Shown here piece by piece: positions 6,078 through 10,930 of a stretch of DNA of 10,930 nt. Source of the stretch: Erysipelothrix sp. (lineage in GTDB: Bacteria > Bacillota_I > Bacilli_A > Erysipelotrichales > Erysipelotrichaceae); assembly GCA_012520695.1 (NCBI GenBank), contig JAAYNU010000040.1, positions 1 to 10,930 on the forward strand. The letters are read 5' to 3'. The notes beneath the pieces are model-generated. The model was not told the DNA's origin, did not search any database, and saw nothing but the letters and a program-made list of their open reading frames with translations. The translations under genes and the position numbers were made by a program. Position 1 is the stretch's first letter; every line of letters begins with the position of its first letter.

Positions 6078-6650
6078 CTACTCTATAATCTTGAGTGCGT
6101 CTGTGTGGCCCCAAGGATCTTCTTTATTTATATGGTCATAAAATAAACGACCATTGAGGTGGTCTATTTCATGTTGTAGGACAATTGAAAGCATGTCCTT
6201 TGCTTGAATGATTACTTCTTTACCTTGCAGGTAATCGTAGGCTGCTACTTTGATACGCCATGCTCTTCTTACGAGACCAGGGTGTTCATCTTTTACGGAC
6301 AGACAGCCTTCGCCATATCCCAATGCAACTTGTTTCTCGGAATGAGAAATAATGCGCGGGTTAACGAGGGCATATTCTGTTTCAATAAGGTCGCCTTGTT
6401 TATTTTCTTCTTCAACTACTAATACAGTCATTTGTTTTAAAATACCAATTTGCGGTGCTGCAATTCCATTTGCAGGCTGTAAATTATATTTCTCAGCAAG
6501 TTCTTCGTCACGTGAATCACGGACATACTGAAGCATGTCTTCGAGGGTGTCAATGTCTTCTTTTCGCAAAGGAAAAGAGACCGGTTCACACTTTCCACGA
6601 AGAACTGGGTCAGAATCTAGGACAATTGTGTCCATATTTATTTTATGCAT
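6078..6650 (-). CDS. def: Peptide deformylase, type II
   Basis: A 190-residue cytoplasmic metalloenzyme that removes the formyl group from the initiator methionine of new proteins. All three family motifs are present: GIAAPQIG (62-69), EGCLSV (114-119, metal ligand Cys116) and QHEIDHL (159-165, ligands His160 and His164, catalytic Glu161). Length, the insertion between motif I and II, and the ending FYDHIN...HTDAL match the type II enzymes of Staphylococcus and Bacillus. In motif I the first Gly of GxGxAAPQ is Ala60. Start ATG 6650 is chosen because AGAAGGAAG lies 7 bases upstream; an in-frame ATG at 6635 has no such site. It is the first gene of the minus-strand operon and reads into rnjA with coupled spacing. 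Confidence 0.95.
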   Translation of the reverse strand: MHKINMDTIVLDSDPVLRGKCEPVSFPLRKEDIDTLEDMLQYVRDSRDEELAEKYNLQPANGIAAPQIGILKQMTVLVVEEENKQGDLIETEYALVNPRIISHSEKQVALGYGEGCLSVKDEHPGLVRRAWRIKVAAYDYLQGKEVIIQAKDMLSIVLQHEIDHLNGRLFYDHINKEDPWGHTDALKIIE

Positions 6651-6810
6651 TTATGTACTTCCTTCTATTTCTTAAAATTAAACTGAGTGTGCAAAATAAA
6701 CAAACTCTTTCCACTATAATACCGTAAAACAGACAAATATGAAAGGCTTAAACATAAATACCTTGGTTTAGAGGCTAAACATTGTGAGAGAACTATGATA
6801 AACTTAGAAC
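6651..6810. promoter_or_regulatory. Divergent intergenic region between def and ftsW
   Basis: AT-rich region that must hold promoters for both directions. Toward ftsW, a -10-like TATGAT (6794-6799) lies close to the start, and a TATAAT is at 6715-6720; neither has a good -35 box. Toward def, only weak candidates are visible (TATTAT as the complement of 6717-6722). Two repeats stand out: a 15-base inverted repeat GTTTAG-AGG-CTAAAC (6766-6780), and a near-exact direct repeat GGCTTAAACAT (6745-6755) / GGCTAAACAT (6773-6782), both just upstream of the TATGAT. They could be an operator, by position only. Confidence 0.45.
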
Positions 6811-8010
6811 ATGAAACAGAAAACTGAACGAAAAAAACTAAATTTAAAAATGCCATACGGCTACAGCCTCAGCATTCATGTCACGACCATTGTACTTAAT
6901 CTCTTTGGTCTTTTGATGATTATATCAGCGAGTATGAACCTGAAAAACACATCCAGAACGCTTACCTTCACCTTAGTTAAGGAGATCGCCTTCATCGTCG
7001 TATCCTATATACTAATGGTGATTTTTGCGAAATACTTCAAGATGTCGTTCTTTAAAAAGTATTTCTGGCCCCTGTTGGGCTTAACGATAGCGGCTCTATT
7101 AGCTACATTGGCCTTTGGAGAAGTTAACGGTGCTCAAGCTTGGATTCGTTTTGGTTCAGTCACCATTCAGCCCGCCGAGTTCGCTAAGGTATTTGTGATC
7201 TTAATGATTGCCTTATTTTTAGGTGATCGAAAGGCAGTAAAGTCAAAGTCAGTGTGGGATTACATCCTGCTGCCAACACTCGTAATTCTACTCATGCTCT
7301 TTATTATTACGGTATTGCAATCGGATCTTGGTTCGGCAGTCGTCTTACTGGGAATAGCGTTTGTCTGCTATCTCATCCCATCAAACATTAAACTCAAACG
7401 CATGCAGTTGATGTTTGCGATTCTGTTTGTTCTTGGTATCGTAGTACTGGTAATGATTAATAATCCTCAAGGAGCAGAATTCCTGAATAAACTACCATTG
7501 CCTGACTACATGGTGAAGCGATTTCTTACGAGTGCGGATCCACTGCATGATATGTACAATGATAGTTACCAAGTTTTCAACAGTCTTGTCGCAATTATTC
7601 AAGGGGGCGTCTTTGGTAAAGGATTTGCCCAAAGTATTAATAAATACGGGTATATTCCAGAGGCACATACGGACTTTATTCTTGCTATTATAATAGAAGA
7701 GTTAGGTATCCTTGGTTTCTTAGTGATCTTTATCGGATACGGATTGATTCTTATTAACCTTATGAAGTACTCATTTAAAGTAAGGTCAGAACAAGATAAA
7801 ATTATTCTCGTCGGAGTTGCATCGTATATTGTAATTCACTTTATATTTAATGTCGGAGGAATTACCGCATTTATTCCACTAACCGGTGTTCCTTTATTAC
7901 TCGTATCATCAGGTGGGTCATCTCGAATGGCAGTGATGATCGCTATTGGGCTTGCTCAATCAGTAATATCAAAACATAACACCTATGAAAAACGGAAAAC
8001 ACTTGTATGA
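6811..8010 (+). CDS. ftsW: SEDS peptidoglycan glycosyltransferase, FtsW type
   Basis: A 399-residue polytopic membrane protein with about ten hydrophobic segments. SEDS proteins polymerise lipid II into glycan strands with a partner class B PBP. Family stretches seen: GAQAWIRFGSVTIQPAEFAK (107-126), QSDLGSA (170-176), the loop GKGFAQSINKYGYIPEAHTDF (269-289) with Asp288 at the conserved SEDS aspartate needed for activity, then IIEELGILG, and the C-terminal FNVGGITAFIPLTGVPLLLVSSGGSS. FtsW (division) is preferred over RodA because ftsW lies near rsmD in many Firmicutes, but the two are hard to separate by eye. The start is odd: no ribosome binding site precedes ATG 6811, an in-frame stop is at 6805-6807, and the next ATG (6850) has none either. 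The end overlaps rsmD by 4 bases (ATGA). Confidence 0.87.
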   Translation: MKQKTERKKLNLKMPYGYSLSIHVTTIVLNLFGLLMIISASMNLKNTSRTLTFTLVKEIAFIVVSYILMVIFAKYFKMSFFKKYFWPLLGLTIAALLATLAFGEVNGAQAWIRFGSVTIQPAEFAKVFVILMIALFLGDRKAVKSKSVWDYILLPTLVILLMLFIITVLQSDLGSAVVLLGIAFVCYLIPSNIKLKRMQLMFAILFVLGIVVLVMINNPQGAEFLNKLPLPDYMVKRFLTSADPLHDMYNDSYQVFNSLVAIIQGGVFGKGFAQSINKYGYIPEAHTDFILAIIIEELGILGFLVIFIGYGLILINLMKYSFKVRSEQDKIILVGVASYIVIHFIFNVGGITAFIPLTGVPLLLVSSGGSSRMAVMIAIGLAQSVISKHNTYEKRKTLV

Positions 8011-8549
8011 GAATCGTAGCAGGAACACATGGCTCACGAAAGCTCAATACACTAGATGGTGATAACACACGACCAACAGGGGATAAGGTAAGAGCAGCAA
8101 TGTTCTCTCGCATCGGACCTTTCTTTGGCGGTGGAGTCTTCTTAGACCTCTTTGCAGGTTCAGGTGCATGTGGACTCGAAGCCATTAGTAGGGGCATGGA
8201 TAAGTCTGTCTTTGTAGAGAAGAATCCTAAAGCACAGAAAATAATTCAAAAAAACATCGAACTACTCGATGAAAAAGATAAAGCACAATTAATTAAAGGT
8301 GACGCGATTAAGATGTTCGATAGTCTTCAAGACACATTCGATGTCATTTTCCTTGATCCGCCGTATCAATTCCCAGGGTTAGAAACACTGATCGAACACA
8401 TTGTTCAATCAAACAAGGTTACAGATCAAACGGATCTAATCATTGAAACGGATTCGAAGACGGTTCTTAAGGATACTTATGGATCATTCGAAAGAGTTCA
8501 AAACAAGTCTTATGGTTTGGCTTCTCTTCATTACTATCGAAAGAACTGA
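8007..8549 (+). CDS. rsmD: 16S rRNA (guanine(966)-N(2))-methyltransferase
   Basis: A 180-residue SAM-dependent methyltransferase, normal length for RsmD, which methylates G966 of 16S rRNA (E. coli numbering) in the 30S subunit. The N-terminus MRIVAGTHGSRKL and the RPTGDKVRAAMF stretch (22-33) are typical, followed by SAM motif I LDLFAGSGACGLEA (46-59), acidic Glu71, and the catalytic DPPY (117-120). Translation is coupled to ftsW through the ATGA overlap. The stop codon lies in the stem of the following terminator. In many Firmicutes coaD follows directly; here it does not, and an ABC exporter on its own promoter comes next. Confidence 0.95.
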   Translation: MRIVAGTHGSRKLNTLDGDNTRPTGDKVRAAMFSRIGPFFGGGVFLDLFAGSGACGLEAISRGMDKSVFVEKNPKAQKIIQKNIELLDEKDKAQLIKGDAIKMFDSLQDTFDVIFLDPPYQFPGLETLIEHIVQSNKVTDQTDLIIETDSKTVLKDTYGSFERVQNKSYGLASLHYYRKN

Positions 8550-8573
8550 TGATACCATGTCAGTTCTTTTTTT
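8541..8573 (+). terminator. Intrinsic terminator of ftsW-rsmD
   Basis: Nine-base inverted repeat AAGAACTGA (8541-8549) / TCAGTTCTT (8560-8568) with a 10-base loop, running into seven T (8567-8573). The left arm contains the last codons and the TGA stop of rsmD. Confidence 0.88.
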
Positions 8574-8592
8574 AGGAATTTAAGCATTAATA

Positions 8593-8621
8593 TTGATACG
8601 AAAAACAAACAGGTGTACAAT
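8593..8621 (+). promoter_or_regulatory. Sigma-A-type promoter of the ABC exporter/TrmB unit
   Basis: A -35 box TTGATA (8593-8598) and a -10 box TACAAT (8616-8621) are spaced 17 bases apart, just after the rsmD terminator and in A/T-rich DNA. Transcription should begin near 8628. Confidence 0.75.
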
Positions 8622-8623
8622 AG

Positions 8624-8644
8624 TGGTAGTCAATAAAACTACTA
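8624..8644. promoter_or_regulatory. Imperfect inverted repeat at the transcription start, candidate operator
   Basis: TGGTAGT (8624-8630) and ACTACTA (8638-8644) form an inverted repeat with one G/T mismatch around a 7-base spacer, covering the expected start of transcription. A repressor bound here would block the promoter; the TrmB-like protein encoded downstream is the obvious candidate, by inference. As RNA it would be only a weak hairpin. Confidence 0.4.
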
Positions 8645-8669
8645 AAAGAAGAAAGAGAGGAAATGCCTA

Positions 8670-10409
8670 TTGAATAAAAGAAAGAAAACTCGGGTGATGA
8701 TCGAATTCATCGTAAAACGATTGATGGTGCACTGGAAATACTTAGTGATGTCACTGATCAGTCTAACACTGGTTGCTTTAATGCAATTTATAACGCCACA
8801 AATCAACAAAACAATCTTTGATGAGGTTATTGTCAACAAGGACTATCGAATGCTTGTCATTCAGATTGGTCTCTTATTGGGAGTAACGATTGTTTTGGGA
8901 CTACTAAACTACATCTCATCTTACTTTATGACTTATTTATCCCAAAAGACTTTGATCAGCTTTAAGAATGATATCTACAAGCATTTATTGCATCAGGATT
9001 TCAATTTCTTTGAGACAAGTCAAACAGGGGACTTAATGACGCGTTTAAACTCGGATGTAAGAACATTACAAGATCTTATTTCATCGAGTACTTTATCTTT
9101 ATTTGCGAGTATCTTTACGTTTGTGATTGTATTGATATTCATGTTCATTCAAAACTGGGTGATGAGCTTACTGATCATACTCACATTCCCAATCCTGTTT
9201 TATCTAAATAAAACATATTCTCGTAAAATGAAAGCAACACACAGAAAGTCTCGAACTATGAGCTCTAAAGTATCAAATCACTTACAGACTAGTTTGAGTT
9301 CAGTCTTATTAATTAAAAACTTCGCATTAGAAAATGAAAACATTAAGAATTATGAAGCATTAAACCAAGAAAGCTTTGACTATACATTAGAAAGTACAAA
9401 ACTATCTTCTAAATTCAGTCCACTCATCTCATTCGTTACTACGCTTGGAACTGCGATTGTATTAGGATTCGGTTCTTACTTAGTGATGGAAGGGTCTGTC
9501 AGTGTCGGTGAAATCATTGCATTTCAGGCTTACCTGAGAATGATTCAAACACCAATCAGAAGTTTCGCTTCTATGGGAAACAAAATCCAACAAGCCCTTG
9601 TTTCATTTGAACGTATTGAGGAATTGTTAGATGTTGAAGCGAAGATTGTTTCAAAAGACAATGCAGAAGCATTCCCTAGACTTGATTCAGGAATTGTCTT
9701 CAGTGATGTAAACTTTGCCTACGATACAGGTGCTCAAGTACTCTCAAACATTAACTTTGAATTAAAACATGGTGAAGTTACTGCTCTTGTAGGATCTTCA
9801 GGAAGTGGTAAATCAACGCTCACAAAATTGATGAGTCGCTTATATGATCCATCTTCGGGTGATATTACTGTAGACGGTTATTCACTTAAAGACCTAGACC
9901 TACATGATCTTAGAAATCATGTCGGGATTGTGTCACAAGATATTCAGCTGATTGATGGAACACTTAGAGATAATATCTTATTGGGTGATCAGGGTGCTGA
10001 TGAAGCAAAACTTCGTGAAGTATGTACTCAAGCGAATATTATGGATTTCATTGATTCACTTCCAAACGGGTTTGATACCCAAGTTGGAGAACGCGGTATT
10101 AAACTATCGGGTGGCCAGAAACAACGCATCAGTATTGCGAGAGTCTTCTTAAAGGATGCTCCAATACTTATTCTTGATGAAGCAACTGCTTCACTTGATA
10201 ATGAATCAGAGAAAGCAATTCAAATGTCATTGGATGCTTTAATTGAATCGAAAACATGTTTAGTGATTGCGCACAGATTATCAACAATCCATAAAGCGAA
10301 TACCATTGTAGTATTAGACCACGGAAAAATTATTGAACAGGGCAATCACAATGAATTATTCAAAACAAAAGGGCGATACCATGATTTGTATCAAGCCCAG
10401 TTCGCCTAA
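8670..10409 (+). CDS. ABC exporter half-transporter (membrane and ATPase domains fused)
   Basis: A 579-residue protein of MsbA/LmrA/BmrA layout, expected to act as a homodimer in the cytoplasmic membrane. Six membrane segments lie at about 24-46, 62-86, 140-162, 163-180, 248-273 and 278-300, with the coupling motif TGDLMTRLNSDV at 119-130. The ATPase domain (about 340-579) has Walker A GSSGSGKST (375-383), Q-loop Gln423, signature LSGGQ (479-483), Walker B ILILDEAT (499-506, catalytic Glu504) and His535, so it should be active. Substrate unknown: drug, lipid or peptide are all possible. The start is TTG 8670, chosen because AGAGAGG (8654-8660) is 9 bases upstream; the nearby ATG at 8663 is out of frame and opens a 4-codon ORF, and an in-frame ATG at 8697 is the alternative. 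The next gene starts 12 bases after its stop. Confidence 0.92.
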   Translation: MNKRKKTRVMIEFIVKRLMVHWKYLVMSLISLTLVALMQFITPQINKTIFDEVIVNKDYRMLVIQIGLLLGVTIVLGLLNYISSYFMTYLSQKTLISFKNDIYKHLLHQDFNFFETSQTGDLMTRLNSDVRTLQDLISSSTLSLFASIFTFVIVLIFMFIQNWVMSLLIILTFPILFYLNKTYSRKMKATHRKSRTMSSKVSNHLQTSLSSVLLIKNFALENENIKNYEALNQESFDYTLESTKLSSKFSPLISFVTTLGTAIVLGFGSYLVMEGSVSVGEIIAFQAYLRMIQTPIRSFASMGNKIQQALVSFERIEELLDVEAKIVSKDNAEAFPRLDSGIVFSDVNFAYDTGAQVLSNINFELKHGEVTALVGSSGSGKSTLTKLMSRLYDPSSGDITVDGYSLKDLDLHDLRNHVGIVSQDIQLIDGTLRDNILLGDQGADEAKLREVCTQANIMDFIDSLPNGFDTQVGERGIKLSGGQKQRISIARVFLKDAPILILDEATASLDNESEKAIQMSLDALIESKTCLVIAHRLSTIHKANTIVVLDHGKIIEQGNHNELFKTKGRYHDLYQAQFA

Positions 10410-10421
10410 GAAGGAGACACT

Positions 10422-10930
10422 ATGATAGAACACTTAATGAGTCTAGGACTCACAGAAATAGAATCACGATGCTATATTGCGCTTTATGAGAAACCAAACC
10501 AGAGCGGTTATGAAGTCGCTAAGACGATTGGGGTTTCACGATCCAATGTCTACGCATCACTCGCATCACTCGTACAAAAAGGTGCCAGTGTTGTGAGTGA
10601 AGAAGGGAAAACGCGTTACTACTCAGCTGTTCCCATAAAGGATTTACTTGCGAAGCTTCGCATGGAATTTAAACAATCTTCTCGATACTTAAGAAAAGAA
10701 CTCGGTAAGACCCAACAAGCACCTTATGAGTTTACGAACGCTTATGGTCACGACAACGTGATACAAGTACTCAGAAGAACTCTAGGCAGTGCAGAGCATG
10801 AAATACTTGCGGAAATCGATCCAAGCGATGAAGCATTCTTTCAGGAGCTATTCCAGGACCTGGATGTTTCTGTTGAGATTTTCCCAATTGATTACAATCC
10901 ATCAAACTTTATGTTCATCATTGATGGTGA
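10422..10930 (+). CDS. TrmB-family transcriptional regulator (partial, runs off the end)
   Basis: At least 169 residues with no stop before the window ends. The N-terminal winged helix-turn-helix (about 1-70) begins LMSLGLTEIESRCYIALYE and continues with GYEVAKTIGVSRSNVYASLASLVQKG (29-54, quoted in two parts in its known TrmB form: 'LGLTEYEAkvYlaLl' and 'sgVprskVYdvLrsLekkG'). A helical linker (about 75-100) follows, then the start of a C-terminal domain that in TrmB proteins binds ligands such as sugars. The start ATG has AAGGAG (10411-10416) 5 bases upstream. Close coupling to the ABC exporter suggests it controls that operon. The ligand and the direction of control cannot be seen. Confidence 0.87.
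   Translation, partial: MIEHLMSLGLTEIESRCYIALYEKPNQSGYEVAKTIGVSRSNVYASLASLVQKGASVVSEEGKTRYYSAVPIKDLLAKLRMEFKQSSRYLRKELGKTQQAPYEFTNAYGHDNVIQVLRRTLGSAEHEILAEIDPSDEAFFQELFQDLDVSVEIFPIDYNPSNFMFIIDG

Noticed and set aside
6204..6727. Two plus-strand ORFs opposite def (72 and 90 codons)
   Set aside because: Antisense shadows of the peptide deformylase gene; the second only extends into the AT-rich intergenic region.
6665..6856. Minus-strand ORF of 63 codons across the def/ftsW gap
   Set aside because: Hydrophobic but low-complexity translation of AT-rich regulatory DNA, overlapping the ftsW start, without a ribosome binding site.
7943..8197. Minus-strand ORF of 84 codons over the ftsW/rsmD junction
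   Set aside because: Opposite two well-supported overlapping genes; Pro/Ser-rich translation typical of a shadow frame.

Overview
The window looks like a chromosomal housekeeping segment from a low-GC, Gram-positive bacterium of the Bacilli/Erysipelotrichia type. Three things point there: AT-rich DNA with strong GGAGG-like ribosome binding sites and TTGNNN-17-TANAAT promoters; a murC - ytxG-like - small helical protein - ccpA gene order that mirrors the Bacillus murC-ytxG-ytxH-(ytxJ-aroA)-ccpA region; and an RNase J plus a type II peptide deformylase of the Firmicute kind. TGA is used as an ordinary stop, so this is not a Mycoplasma-like code. An Erysipelothrix-like relative is plausible, but the sequence alone does not settle genus or species. 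No mobile element, CRISPR array, tRNA or rRNA is visible.

Layout. (1) 1-2518, plus strand: the 3' end of murC, then a well-formed promoter that overlaps the murC stop codon and drives a DUF948/YtxG-like membrane protein, a YtxH-position soluble helical protein and a CcpA-type LacI-family regulator, closed by a terminator. The promoter sits in a row of alternating TGAAA/TTTCA half-sites about 10 bp apart, which resembles a multi-site operator. (2) 2540-3058, plus: a lone NUDIX hydrolase whose last codons form an intrinsic terminator shared with the convergent operon. (3) 3051-6650, minus: a tightly coupled operon def - rnjA - phosphoesterase-like protein - mnmM (ytqB). Three members act on nascent proteins or RNA; the fourth is a membrane-anchored metallophosphoesterase fold that has lost its metal-binding histidines. 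(4) 6651-6810: a divergent regulatory region. (5) 6811-8573, plus: a SEDS glycosyltransferase (ftsW) overlapping rsmD by ATGA, then a terminator. (6) 8593-10930, plus: a promoter with an operator-like inverted repeat, a half-size ABC exporter with a TTG start, and a TrmB-family regulator that runs off the end of the window.

How the parts relate: murC and ftsW belong to peptidoglycan synthesis and division; def, rnjA, mnmM and rsmD to translation and RNA processing; ccpA is the global carbon-catabolite regulator and may regulate its own operon. The ABC exporter and TrmB-type gene look like a self-contained regulated export module. The most notable items are the inactive-looking phosphoesterase, the phased half-site array over the ccpA-operon promoter, and the terminator built into the NUDIX coding sequence. 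No wholly new multi-gene system is evident.
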